A stretch of DNA of 64,000 bases from Kribbella sindirgiensis (GTDB taxonomy: Bacteria > Actinomycetota > Actinomycetes > Propionibacteriales > Kribbellaceae). A model generated the notes under the pieces. That model saw only the letters and a program-made list of their open reading frames with translations. It had not been told where the DNA came from and made no database searches. Made by a program: the position numbers and the translations under genes. Shown here one piece after another: positions 24,619 through 32,939 of the stretch. Where the stretch lies: contig NZ_SJKA01000021.1 of NCBI RefSeq assembly GCF_004331435.1, positions 62,001-126,000 on the forward strand. The letters run 5' to 3'. Every line of letters starts with the position of its first letter. Position 1 is the stretch's first letter.

Positions 24619-26271
24619 ATGTCCACTGGGGAGCTGTTGAGGCGGGCGATTCGGCGGCATCGGGGCCGCATGGTCGCGGGAGTGCTGGTCCTGTCGTTGC
24701 ACCAGGCGACCGAGGCGGCGGTGCCGGTCGCGATCGGGATCTTCGTGGACCGCGCTGTGACGACCGGCCACGTCCAGCCGCTGCTCTGGTGCGTGCTGAT
24801 GATGGTCGTCCTGTTCGCCGTCCTGTCGAACGCCTGGAAGACCGGCGCGCGCCAGGTGGTGTGGGCGATCGAGTACGAGACGCACCTGCTACGGCTCGAG
24901 ATCGCGCAGCGCGTGCTGGACCCACGTGGTCACCGGACCGGGCTGCGGTCGGGAGAGTTGTTGTCGATCGCCACCTCGGACGCGGAGAAGGCTGCGCTGG
25001 TCATGCGGTCTGTCTCGATCGGGGCGGCAGCGTGTACGGCGTTGATCGTGTCGTCGGTGTCGCTGCTACTGGTCGACGTACCGCTGGGGCTCGGGGTGCT
25101 CATCGGCGTACCGCTGCTGGTGCTGGGGATTCAGGCGCTGTCGCCGTTACTGACGCGTCGTACGTCGAGTCAGCAGGAGGCGGTCGCTCAGACGACCGCA
25201 CTGGCGACGGATCTGGTCAGCGGGCTGCGGACGCTGCGGGGCATCGGAGCGCAGCACAACGCGGCCGCGCGGTACCGGCGGTCGAGTGAAGCGACACTGC
25301 GGGCCACACTGCGCGCTGCGTCGACGAACGGGCTCCAGGATGGTGTGACGACCGCACTGAGCGGTCTGCTCCTGGCCGCGGTTGCTGGAGTGTCTGGTTG
25401 GTTCGCGTTGAACGGACGGATCACGATCGGCGAGCTGATCACGGTGGTCGGGCTGGCGCAGTTCGTCGCCGAGCCGGTCGGGACACTCGGCTACGCGAGC
25501 CAGGTCCTCGCCATGTCCCGAGCGTCCGCCGAGCGTCTGGCCTCTGTCCTCTCCGCACCACCACTGACCACTACCGGCACCTCAACCGTCGTCGACTCGG
25601 CTCAACCGCTTCTCACCTTGGAAGGCGTTTCGCACGGGTCCCTCTCGTCGCTGACGCTCACCCTCCAGCCGGGTGAGTCTGTCGGCGTACTCTGCTACGA
25701 CCCGCGCGACGCCGACGCCCTGCTCGCGGTGATCGCCGGCCGCGCACCAGAGCACACTGGCACCGTCCTCGTTGGCGGCACCGCTCTCGAAGAGCTGGAC
25801 GTCGACGTCATCAGGCGCACGCTGTTGCTGGAGCGGCACGAGACGGACCTGTTCGAGGGAACGCTGCGCAGCAACCTCCTCGTGGATGCGGGGCTTGAGC
25901 GGGTAATGACGGCTGCTGGTGCTGCCGATCTGATCGAAGAGCTGGATCGCCCGTTGGCCGACCGGGGGCAGTCGCTGTCCGGTGGGCAGCGGCAGCGGCT
26001 CGGTCTGGCGCGTGCGCTGCTGGCTGAGCCGCCGTTGCTGGTGCTCCATGATCCGAGTACGGCGGTTGACGCTGTTACCGAGGAGCTGCTGGCCGAAGGG
26101 CTTGCTGAGGAGCGGATGGGCCGCACGACGCTGGTGTTGACGAGTAGCCCGGCACTGTTGGGAAAGATGGATCGGGTTGTGGTGATCAGCGACGGGGCGG
26201 TGGTTGCTGAGGGCATCCACTCCGAGCTCGCCGCGTCGGACCTGGCCTACCGTGAGGCGGTGCTGCGATGA
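24619..26271 (+). CDS. ABC exporter half-transporter with degenerate ATP site (heterodimer subunit A)
   Basis: 550 residues: a six-helix exporter membrane domain (about 1-300) then an ATPase domain. Walker A is lost: GESVGVLCYDPRDADAL at about 355-370 has no GxxGxGK. The signature LSGGQ (453-457) is perfect. Walker B reads LVLHDP with H477 for the Asp and D478 for the catalytic Glu, and the switch His is S509. Such a subunit works only with a partner that supplies Walker A/B, which the next gene does. The ATG has no clear SD and directly follows a candidate iron box, so it may be leaderless. Overlaps the partner gene by 4 bp. Cargo unknown; siderophore or peptide export is a guess. Confidence 0.87.
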   Translation: MSTGELLRRAIRRHRGRMVAGVLVLSLHQATEAAVPVAIGIFVDRAVTTGHVQPLLWCVLMMVVLFAVLSNAWKTGARQVVWAIEYETHLLRLEIAQRVLDPRGHRTGLRSGELLSIATSDAEKAALVMRSVSIGAAACTALIVSSVSLLLVDVPLGLGVLIGVPLLVLGIQALSPLLTRRTSSQQEAVAQTTALATDLVSGLRTLRGIGAQHNAAARYRRSSEATLRATLRAASTNGLQDGVTTALSGLLLAAVAGVSGWFALNGRITIGELITVVGLAQFVAEPVGTLGYASQVLAMSRASAERLASVLSAPPLTTTGTSTVVDSAQPLLTLEGVSHGSLSSLTLTLQPGESVGVLCYDPRDADALLAVIAGRAPEHTGTVLVGGTALEELDVDVIRRTLLLERHETDLFEGTLRSNLLVDAGLERVMTAAGAADLIEELDRPLADRGQSLSGGQRQRLGLARALLAEPPLLVLHDPSTAVDAVTEELLAEGLAEERMGRTTLVLTSSPALLGKMDRVVVISDGAVVAEGIHSELAASDLAYREAVLR

Positions 26272-28055
26272 ACCTGTTGCCGGTTGCGGGGCCGCGGGCG
26301 ACGTGGGGTGTTCTGTGGCGGGAGATTCGGCGGCTGCCGGTGCTGTCGGTTGTCGCGGCTCTGGTGATCACGGGGGCCAGTGCGGCCGGGCTGGTCGCGC
26401 CGTGGGCGCTGGGTGTGCTGATCGACAACATCGACAACATGGCCGACAAGGCGGCCATCGTGCGCGTCGTCGTGCTGATCGGGCTGGCGGCCGTGCTGGC
26501 CGGTGTACTGACGGCTCTGGGCGTGACACTGGTCGCGCGGGTCGGTGAGACCGTGCTGGCGCGGATCCGGGAGCAGGTCCTCGACCGGGTGCTGCAGCTT
26601 CCCGCGCCGGTGCTGGAGAAGGTACGGACCGGTGACCTGCTCTCGCGGGTCGGTGACGACGTGGCGTCGGTGGCGTCCGCGCTGACCGAGGTCGGGCCGT
26701 CGGTACTCGGTGCGGCGTTGACGATCGTGCTGACCGTCGGCGGGATGTTCGCACTCGACTGGCGGCTCGGTCTGGCCGGGCTGCTCGCGGTACCCATGTA
26801 CTACCTGGCGCTGCGGTGGTACCTGCGGCGATCGGCGCCGTACTACAAGCAGGAACGCGTCGCGATGGGCGAGCGCTCCGAGGCGATCATCGCGTCGCTG
26901 CGGGGCAGCGCGACGGTCCGGGCCTACCGGTTGGAGGACCGGCAGTTGGCGAAGATCGGCGAGACCTCCGGTACGGCGCGGGACATCTCGATCACGGTGT
27001 TCCGGTTGTTCAGCTTCTTCTCGTCGCGGATCAACCATGCCGAGTTCACCGGGCTGACGGCGATCCTGGTCACCGGGTTCTTCCTGGTACGGGAGGACTC
27101 GGTGAGCGTAGGTGCCGTGACAGCGGCAGCCTTGTACTTCCACCGGTTGTTCAACCCGGTGAACGTCGTACTGATGGAGTTCGACCAGATCCAGACGGCA
27201 GCCGCGGGATTGTCCCGCCTGGCCGGTGTGCTCGAGATTGAGCCGGCGCCCGAACCGCCCGACCACGCCGGCCCGTCCGACGCATCCCTCGAGCTGCAGC
27301 AGATCACCCACCACTACGACGGTCCTGGGGTCCTCACCGAAGTCTCGCTGCGGCTGGAGCCCGGAGAACGGGTCGCGCTGGTCGGCGCGAGTGGTGCGGG
27401 TAAGACGACTCTGGCGGCAATCGCTGCAGGTGTTCTGGCGCCGTCAGCAGGCACGGTGCGGCTCGGGGGTGTCGACATCCGTGACCTGGGTGAGGATCGG
27501 ACGCGCGCACAGGTCGCTCTGCTCAGCCAAGAGGTGCATGTGTTCTCCGGAACGTTGCTGGAGGACGTGCAGTTGGCCCGTCCTGAGGCAGCGGCGGCTG
27601 ATGTGGAAGCAGCCTTGGACCGCGTCGGGGCGTTGGCGTGGGTACGTGCGCTGCCGGACGGGCTGGACACCGTCGTGGGGGAGAGCGGCCATCCGTTGAC
27701 GGGTGCACAGGCGCAGCAGCTCGCCTTCGCGAGGCTGGTGCTTGCTGATCCGCCGGTCGCCGTACTGGACGAGGCGACGGCCGAGGCGGGTAGTGCCGGT
27801 GCGCGTGAGCTAGAGCGTGCTAGCGCAGCAGCGACGGCCGGACGGACCACACTGGTCGTCGCACATCGGTTGACTCAAGCCGAGCAGGCGGACCGGATCG
27901 TCGTACTCGACCATGGTCGAGTGGCCGAGTCAGGGACACATGAGGCGTTGCTGGCAAGCGGGGGCCGCTATGCGCAGCTGTGGCATAGCTGGACTGGTAC
28001 ATCTACGCCTGATCAGCCAGGAGAGCGAACGACACCAGCCAGTGCGTCGACATGA
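26268..28055 (+). CDS. ABC exporter half-transporter with intact Walker motifs but degenerate signature (subunit B)
   Basis: 595 residues: six-helix exporter domain (about 1-310), then an ATPase domain. Walker A is VGASGAGKT with K379, Walker B is AVLDE (D501, E502) and the switch His is H533, all intact. The signature is LTGAQ (477-481) instead of LSGGQ, and the D-loop TAEAGS has lost its Asp. With subunit A this gives exactly one complete composite ATP site (Walker motifs of B, LSGGQ and D-loop of A) and one dead site, as in TM287/288-type heterodimers. ATG overlaps the partner's stop. The 3' end overlaps the convergent DUF2891 gene by 53 bp. Confidence 0.88.
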   Translation: MNLLPVAGPRATWGVLWREIRRLPVLSVVAALVITGASAAGLVAPWALGVLIDNIDNMADKAAIVRVVVLIGLAAVLAGVLTALGVTLVARVGETVLARIREQVLDRVLQLPAPVLEKVRTGDLLSRVGDDVASVASALTEVGPSVLGAALTIVLTVGGMFALDWRLGLAGLLAVPMYYLALRWYLRRSAPYYKQERVAMGERSEAIIASLRGSATVRAYRLEDRQLAKIGETSGTARDISITVFRLFSFFSSRINHAEFTGLTAILVTGFFLVREDSVSVGAVTAAALYFHRLFNPVNVVLMEFDQIQTAAAGLSRLAGVLEIEPAPEPPDHAGPSDASLELQQITHHYDGPGVLTEVSLRLEPGERVALVGASGAGKTTLAAIAAGVLAPSAGTVRLGGVDIRDLGEDRTRAQVALLSQEVHVFSGTLLEDVQLARPEAAAADVEAALDRVGALAWVRALPDGLDTVVGESGHPLTGAQAQQLAFARLVLADPPVAVLDEATAEAGSAGARELERASAAATAGRTTLVVAHRLTQAEQADRIVVLDHGRVAESGTHEALLASGGRYAQLWHSWTGTSTPDQPGERTTPASAST

Positions 28056-28968
28056 AGTCCCCGTCGGTGACCGTTGGCAGCACGGCATCGATCTGACGGT
28101 CCGCACCAGCGCGCAGTACGTCGGCAACATCTGGCAGCGCCGGCGCGATCGTCCGCAACTGCCACGCCCGTGACAACGCCAGCCCGGACAAGTGCGCCAA
28201 CTGACCGTCACCGGAGTCATCCGTCACCGGCACCTCCAGCAGATGCTGGTGGGCGTCGATACCCAGCCCTGGGAGGAACGCCGACAGCCAGCTGACGAAC
28301 TCGCCGTCCGGCAGCACCCGCCGCATGAGCTCCGCCTCGGACAGCGCCGGCGACAGGAAGTCAGTACCGGACGGTTCGAACCGCGTGTCGTACGCCGTGT
28401 CGCCGCCGAACCACTCCAGCGCGCGAACTCGGATCGCTTCCACCACATCAGCACGCCCCAGTTCGCCGTACGCCTCGTGCAGCAGTGCGAGCGCGAACGC
28501 CGAGTTGAGGTGTACGCCGTGCCGCACCGGGTACGCCTGTTTCGGCAGCCAGGCAAGCACGAGGTCGGCGATGACATCACCGAGCGGAGTGAGGGCGTCT
28601 GCCCACTGGGTCTTGCGGGTGGCTGCGACCAGCATCGCCGCCCAGGCCCAGCCGTACGGGCGTTCGTACGACGGCCGCTCCCGCAGGTACGCGGCCTCGG
28701 TGGCGATCGCGGCGGGTGTCAGGCGCTGGTCGAGCACCTCGATCGGGCGGCGGCCGACCTGGTCCGGCGCCAGCGTCAGCAACCGGACCAGGGACCACTG
28801 CATGTGCGCACTGGAGTGCCAGTCGTAGGACCCGTGGAACGCCGGGTGCAGGCGATCCGGGGTCACGTCCACGTCCTCCGGGCCCTGCGACGCGTGGCCC
28901 GTGCCGTACGGGTACGGCGTCTCGAGCACCTCACAGGCGATGTCCGCCCAGGCAGCGGCGTACTTCAT
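28003..28968 (-). CDS. DUF2891 family protein
   Basis: 321 residues. ATG at 28968 has an ideal SD (AAGGAG). All-helical protein without signal peptide; the FHGSYDWHSSAHMQWSLVRLL block at about 50-70 and the RPYGWAWAAML, DFLSPALSEAELM and STHWLVSFALLA segments are the conserved stretches of DUF2891, a family with an alpha/alpha-toroid-like look and no established activity. It starts 8 bp after the DUF979 gene, so the three-gene set DUF969-DUF979-DUF2891 is one operon. Confidence 0.85.
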   Translation of the reverse strand: MKYAAAWADIACEVLETPYPYGTGHASQGPEDVDVTPDRLHPAFHGSYDWHSSAHMQWSLVRLLTLAPDQVGRRPIEVLDQRLTPAAIATEAAYLRERPSYERPYGWAWAAMLVAATRKTQWADALTPLGDVIADLVLAWLPKQAYPVRHGVHLNSAFALALLHEAYGELGRADVVEAIRVRALEWFGGDTAYDTRFEPSGTDFLSPALSEAELMRRVLPDGEFVSWLSAFLPGLGIDAHQHLLEVPVTDDSGDGQLAHLSGLALSRAWQLRTIAPALPDVADVLRAGADRQIDAVLPTVTDGDFMSTHWLVSFALLADQA

Positions 28969-28976
28969 GGAACTCC

Positions 28977-29948
28977 TTAGAATGCGAAGAAATACATGAT
29001 GAGGATGTTGCAGCCCAGCAGCGGGATCGCGGTCGGGATCTGCGCCTTGATCGGCCCGTACTGATCCTTCATCTCCAGCAGCGCCGCGGGCACGAGATTG
29101 AAGTTCGCCGCCATCGGCGTGCACAGGGTGCCGCAGAACCCGGCCAGCATGCCGACCGCGAACACGACCGCGGGCGTGCCGTGGAACTGCTGCACCAGCA
29201 GCGGCCAGCCGATGGCCGCCGTCATCACCGGGAACGCCGCGAACGCGTTGCCCATGATGATCGTGAAGATCGCCATACCGACGCAGTACAGCGCGACCGC
29301 GGCGATCAGCGAGCCCTTGGGAATCAGGTGATCGGTGACGCGGCCGACGGCCTTGCCGACGCCAGAGGTGTTGAACAGCAGCCCGAGCGTCGCCAGCATC
29401 TGCGGCAGGATCGCCGCCCAGCCGATGTGTTCGAGCAGCCGGCGTCCTTCGTGCAGCGGGACGGCGGGCGACTTCGGGCGGAGCAACGCCATCCCGACGA
29501 TCAGCGCCAGGATCGAGGCGACGCCGAGGCCGATGATCGTGGCGGATCCGGTCTGCAGCAGCAGCTTGCCGTCACCGAGCTTCACCTTGGCGAGCCAGGC
29601 CCCGAAGATCGCCGCGACCACCGGGATCACCAACGCCGGCAGGAACAGCTTGTTGCCGAACCGGTCGGCGAAGTGCACGCGCTCGGCCGGGGTCGTCGTC
29701 CGCTCCTCGCCCTTGCCCGGGAAGCCCGAGCCGGCCAGGACCGCCAGGCCGATCACCGCGATACCGAGCAGCCAGGCCGGCGCCTGCTTGTTCACGACGA
29801 ACGTGCCGTAGCCGAACGAGACGCCGAGGATGCCCCAGAACGCCGCGCTGCCGAGCCGCTTGGCGTTGCTGCGGTCGTTGAGCACCTGCAGCGCGATCAG
29901 GACGAAGAAGATGCCGCACAGCCAGTAGAACCACTCGACCTTGATCAT
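28977..29948 (-). CDS. DUF979 integral membrane protein (putative permease subunit)
   Basis: 323 residues, about nine hydrophobic segments. Family assignment is by the pattern WLCGIFFVLIALQVL, LPQMLATLGLLFNTSGVGKAVG and GFCGTLCTPMAANFN. DUF979 is always found with DUF969 and the two are thought to make a two-component permease; in Firmicutes the pair often sits beside pyrrolidone-carboxylate peptidase, hinting at peptide or pyroglutamate transport (from memory). Start overlaps the DUF969 stop by 4 bp. Confidence 0.85.
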   Translation of the reverse strand: MIKVEWFYWLCGIFFVLIALQVLNDRSNAKRLGSAAFWGILGVSFGYGTFVVNKQAPAWLLGIAVIGLAVLAGSGFPGKGEERTTTPAERVHFADRFGNKLFLPALVIPVVAAIFGAWLAKVKLGDGKLLLQTGSATIIGLGVASILALIVGMALLRPKSPAVPLHEGRRLLEHIGWAAILPQMLATLGLLFNTSGVGKAVGRVTDHLIPKGSLIAAVALYCVGMAIFTIIMGNAFAAFPVMTAAIGWPLLVQQFHGTPAVVFAVGMLAGFCGTLCTPMAANFNLVPAALLEMKDQYGPIKAQIPTAIPLLGCNILIMYFFAF

Positions 29949-30646
29949 CGCGTGGCCTCCTTCGCCGCGGCCCGGTCCGCGGCCGCGAGCTTGTCCAGTT
30001 GGCGATCGAGCAGCAGCAGCCGGGTGCCGTGGATGAGCAGCGCGCAGATCCCGGTCGGGATCGCCCAGAGCGCGATGTCGATCGCCTCCAGGTGCAGGCC
30101 GTACGTCGCGTCGACGAAGCCGGTGATCAGCAGGATCGAGCCGATCGCGACGAAGATGTCCTCACCGAAGAACAGCCCGACGGTGTCGGCACTGGCCGCG
30201 AAGCCCTTGATCTTCTCCTGGAGTTTCTCCGGGAGCTTGCCGTACCGGCGTTCCGCGGCCCCGGCGGCCATCGGGTGGATCAGCGGCCGGACCGCCTGCG
30301 CGGGACCGCCGATGCTGGTCAGGCCGAGGGCTGCGGTGCCTTGCCGGATCAGCAGGTAGATGGCCAGCAGGCGGCCGGTCGTGACGACCTTGAGCTTGCT
30401 GATCAGCTTGCGGGCCTGGTGCTGCAGGCCGTAGCGCTCGATCAGCCCGATGACGGGCAGCGTGACGATGAAGACGGTGACGGACCGGCTGCTGGCGAAG
30501 CCGTCACCGAACGCGTTCAGGATCTTGACCGGAGACAGTCCGCCGATCAGGCCGGCCACGATACCGGCCGCGGTGACGACGAGCATCGAGTTGATCCGGA
30601 GGGCGAACCCGACGACCACCACCGCGATGGCGAGCAGAACCCACAT
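29945..30646 (-). CDS. DUF969 integral membrane protein (putative permease subunit)
   Basis: 233 residues, about six hydrophobic segments. Begins MWVLLAIAVVVVGFALRIN after a strong SD (GGGAGG). The SVTVFIVTLPVIGLIERYGL and RQGTAALGLTSIGGPAQAVRPL segments are the conserved part of DUF969. First gene of the DUF969-DUF979-DUF2891 operon, behind a palindromic operator at 30692-30726. No transported substrate can be read from the sequence. Confidence 0.85.
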   Translation of the reverse strand: MWVLLAIAVVVVGFALRINSMLVVTAAGIVAGLIGGLSPVKILNAFGDGFASSRSVTVFIVTLPVIGLIERYGLQHQARKLISKLKVVTTGRLLAIYLLIRQGTAALGLTSIGGPAQAVRPLIHPMAAGAAERRYGKLPEKLQEKIKGFAASADTVGLFFGEDIFVAIGSILLITGFVDATYGLHLEAIDIALWAIPTGICALLIHGTRLLLLDRQLDKLAAADRAAAKEATR

Positions 30647-30691
30647 GGTTCCTCCCGGGAGGGACAGGGCGATTCCGCTCACCATAGGAGA

Positions 30692-30726
30692 TTGTTGAAC
30701 GATCCTGCAATGGATCATTCGAACAA
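30692..30726. promoter_or_regulatory. Imperfect palindrome upstream of the DUF969 operon
   Basis: TTGTTGAACGATCC and GGATCATTCGAACAA face each other around TGCAAT. It lies 46 bp before the DUF969 start in an AT-rich stretch, a likely repressor site or promoter. No cognate regulator is adjacent. Confidence 0.5.
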
Positions 30727-30798
30727 ATCTTTCCGAAACACAACAACGCACCGTGACCGCGTGGGTCCGGCGCGTCGTCGTACGGCTGTTTGGAGCGG

Positions 30799-31476
30799 TT
30801 AGGGGAGGCGCCAGTCCACCGGCTCGGCGCCCTGCTCGGCGAGGAGCGCGTTGACCCGGCTGAACGGGCGTGAACCGAAGAACCCGCGATCGGCGGACAT
30901 CGGGCTCGGGTGCGCGCTCTCGACGTACGGCGTGCTGCCCAGCATCGGCTTGAGCGTCTGGGCGTCGCGGCCCCAGAGGATCGCGACCAGCGGGCCCCCG
31001 CGGTTCACCAGTGCGTGGATCGCCTGCTCGGTGACGCTCTCCCAGCCCTTGCCGCGGTGTGCACCGGACTTGCCGGGCTGCACGGTCAGCACTCTGTTGA
31101 GCATGAGTACGCCCTGGTCGGCCCACGGGGTGAGGTCGCCGTTGGACGGTGCCGGTACGCCGACGTCCGCCATCAGCTCGCGGTAGATGTTCGCGAGGCT
31201 GCGGGGGATCGGCCGTACGTCGGGGGCCACCGAGAAGCTCAGCCCGACCGGGTGTCCCGGGGTCGGGTACGGGTCCTGCCCGACGACGAGCACCTTCACC
31301 TGGTGAAGCGGCCGGTGGAACGCGCGCAGCACGTTCTCCCCGGCGGGCAGATAGGCCCGCCCCGCGGTGATCTCCCCACGGAGGAACTCACCCATCTGCG
31401 TCACAGTGCCTTCGACCGGAGCCAACGCCTCAGCCCAGTCCGGCGCCACCAGATCCGACAACGTCTTAGGACTCAC
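30799..31476 (-). CDS. ung: Uracil-DNA glycosylase, family 1
   Basis: 225 residues from the GTG at 31476 (VSPKTLSDLV), the usual Ung length; an upstream extension is not Ung-like. It removes uracil from DNA at the start of base-excision repair. Catalytic motif GQDPYPTPGHPVGLSFS with the water-activating Asp, the uracil-binding WGRDAQ segment, and the DNA-intercalating loop SAHPSPMSADRGFFG with the catalytic His are all present. It stands alone between the DUF969 operon promoter and a hairpin terminator. Confidence 0.95.
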   Translation of the reverse strand: MSPKTLSDLVAPDWAEALAPVEGTVTQMGEFLRGEITAGRAYLPAGENVLRAFHRPLHQVKVLVVGQDPYPTPGHPVGLSFSVAPDVRPIPRSLANIYRELMADVGVPAPSNGDLTPWADQGVLMLNRVLTVQPGKSGAHRGKGWESVTEQAIHALVNRGGPLVAILWGRDAQTLKPMLGSTPYVESAHPSPMSADRGFFGSRPFSRVNALLAEQGAEPVDWRLP

Positions 31477-31582
31477 CCGCCACAGTCTCGCAGTACCCCG
31501 GCTCGTAGTGCACCTCGGGTTGTCGCCCGTTGTTCGCGTGTCGCTCAAACGCTGGTGTGGTTGCAGACGGTACAAAGGTCGC

Positions 31583-31613
31583 GGCCCCGCACAGGTATGA
31601 GCTTTGCGGGGCC
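31583..31613 (-). terminator. Hairpin terminator at the end of the LCP/YndJ/DUF1990 operon
   Basis: GGCCCCGCA (31583-31591) and TGCGGGGCC (31605-31613) form a 9-bp stem, loop 13 nt, beginning 4 bp after the minus-strand stop at 31618. It also separates this operon from ung. Confidence 0.65.
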
Positions 31614-31617
31614 TTTG

Positions 31618-32163
31618 CTATCCGGCCAGGCGGCGCAGGGCGCCGGCGTAGCGCGTGGCGGCGTAGTGCTGGGCCCTGCGGGTGATGGGGCCGGCCAGGC
31701 GGGTGTACCAGGTCGCGGGGCGGCTGTACGCGCGGATGGTGGCGTAGATGCCGCCTGACTCGCGCGTGATGAGGAAGCACTCCTCGCCGGCTTCAGGGTG
31801 GCCTTCCAAGGTGCCGTACGCGAAGCCGATCCGATCCGGTTCGTTGACGACCCAGACGACCCTGCACGGGACTGGCAGCCCTCGCTGTGTCCGGAGGCGG
31901 CGAATCAGCATGCCGGGTCCGAGGCGGGCCAGTGAGTCGGTGCCGACCTGCGGTGGAGTGGCGGTCGCCGTCACCGGTATGCCGGCCGCGCGATGCATCC
32001 GCCACGACAGCAACGCGTCAGCGGCCCGCTGGAACACCTCGTCCCCGGTGCCGATCCGCTCCCGGTACTCCAGCCGGTGGTAGCCCTCGGGCGTCTCGTC
32101 GTACTGCGTCGAGCCCACTTCGTCGTACGTGAACCGCAACCCCGCAAGGTCTTCCAGCTTCAT
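31618..32163 (-). CDS. DUF1990 family protein
   Basis: 181 residues. Starts MKLEDLAGLRFTYDEVGST; conserved blocks YHRLEYRERIGTGDEVFQRAADALLSW-like N-terminal half and FAYGTLEGHPEAGEECFLI in the middle are typical of DUF1990 (YndH-like), a START-like beta fold that may bind a small ligand. ATG shares one base with the stop of the preceding gene (TGATG), giving translational coupling to the YndJ-like membrane protein. In Bacillus the yndH/yndJ pair is also adjacent, which supports a shared function that is still unknown. Confidence 0.82.
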   Translation of the reverse strand: MKLEDLAGLRFTYDEVGSTQYDETPEGYHRLEYRERIGTGDEVFQRAADALLSWRMHRAAGIPVTATATPPQVGTDSLARLGPGMLIRRLRTQRGLPVPCRVVWVVNEPDRIGFAYGTLEGHPEAGEECFLITRESGGIYATIRAYSRPATWYTRLAGPITRRAQHYAATRYAGALRRLAG

Positions 32164-32939
32164 CAGGCTCCTTCCCGTCGCATTGCCAGTACGCCGCACA
32201 GTGCAAAGCCAACCGCATTCGCCACACCGTGGGTGGCAACCATCCACTCCAACGGCAGGTACGGCGTGTCCGCTACATGTCCCAGTGCCCAGCTGACGGC
32301 CAGCAGCATCGTCAGCACGAGCACGGAGCCCGACACCATCAACAGGATCGCTGTAGTCCGGTCCGCGCGCCGCGACCGCTTCCACAGGTTCCAGCCGACC
32401 AGCCACATACCTGTGGTCAGTACGACGGCTCCTGCGAGCTCCACCGGGTCGCCGAGAAAGAACCCGAGCAGAACGATCGCAGTACCCAGTGGAACACTCA
32501 CCGCCGCTAGACCATCCGCAGCCAGGTAGGCCATCAGTGCCGCCGCGAAGCCCGCGAAATGGAAGTGGGCGACCGTCAGCGACAGCACGGTCAGGTTGAA
32601 GCCGAACAGCTCGTACGACGAACGCTCGGCGACCAGTGCGAGCGCTGCGATCGACGGCGTGGCGAGTGCGGTGTAGAGGGCCACCTGTCGCGTGCTGACC
32701 GCCCTGTGCTGGAAGAAGTGCCGTGCAGCCAGTGCGATGAGGACCAGCGTGCCGGCGAAGTACACCGACGCGAGCACGATCGAAACCGCGCCACGCGGCA
32801 GCCACAGCGCAATCGCACCAGGTACAGCGAACGCGAACCACCAGCGGTTGCTGGTGGTTCGCGTCGGCAGGAGAGTGAGTCCGAGGGGTACGACGATGAG
32901 CATCCCCAGGCTCACCACCGCGTGGACGAGGACGGTCAA
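32163..32939 (-). CDS. YndJ-like integral membrane protein
   Basis: 258 residues from the TTG at 32939, which overlaps the LCP gene stop as TTGA; the SD is GAAGAG. About eight hydrophobic segments. The block TVAHFHFAGFAAALMA in the middle, with two close His residues in a membrane helix, is the hallmark of the YndJ group and could bind a metal or haem (inference). The end overlaps the DUF1990 start by 1 bp. Confidence 0.75.
   Translation of the reverse strand: MTVLVHAVVSLGMLIVVPLGLTLLPTRTTSNRWWFAFAVPGAIALWLPRGAVSIVLASVYFAGTLVLIALAARHFFQHRAVSTRQVALYTALATPSIAALALVAERSSYELFGFNLTVLSLTVAHFHFAGFAAALMAYLAADGLAAVSVPLGTAIVLLGFFLGDPVELAGAVVLTTGMWLVGWNLWKRSRRADRTTAILLMVSGSVLVLTMLLAVSWALGHVADTPYLPLEWMVATHGVANAVGFALCGVLAMRREGA

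Noticed and set aside
24619..26271. Calling the exporter subunit A a pseudogene because Walker A and B are missing
   Set aside because: LSGGQ and the membrane domain are intact, the frame is unbroken and the lost motifs are exactly those supplied by the partner subunit.
28003..29124. A longer DUF2891 protein starting at 29124
   Set aside because: The extra N-terminus reads over the DUF979 3' end in a noise frame; the ATG at 28968 has an AAGGAG SD and matches the family start.
29945..31126. A 393-residue DUF969 protein
   Set aside because: The additional 160 residues lie across the operator region and ung and look random; SD GGGAGG before 30646 and the family length support the short form.
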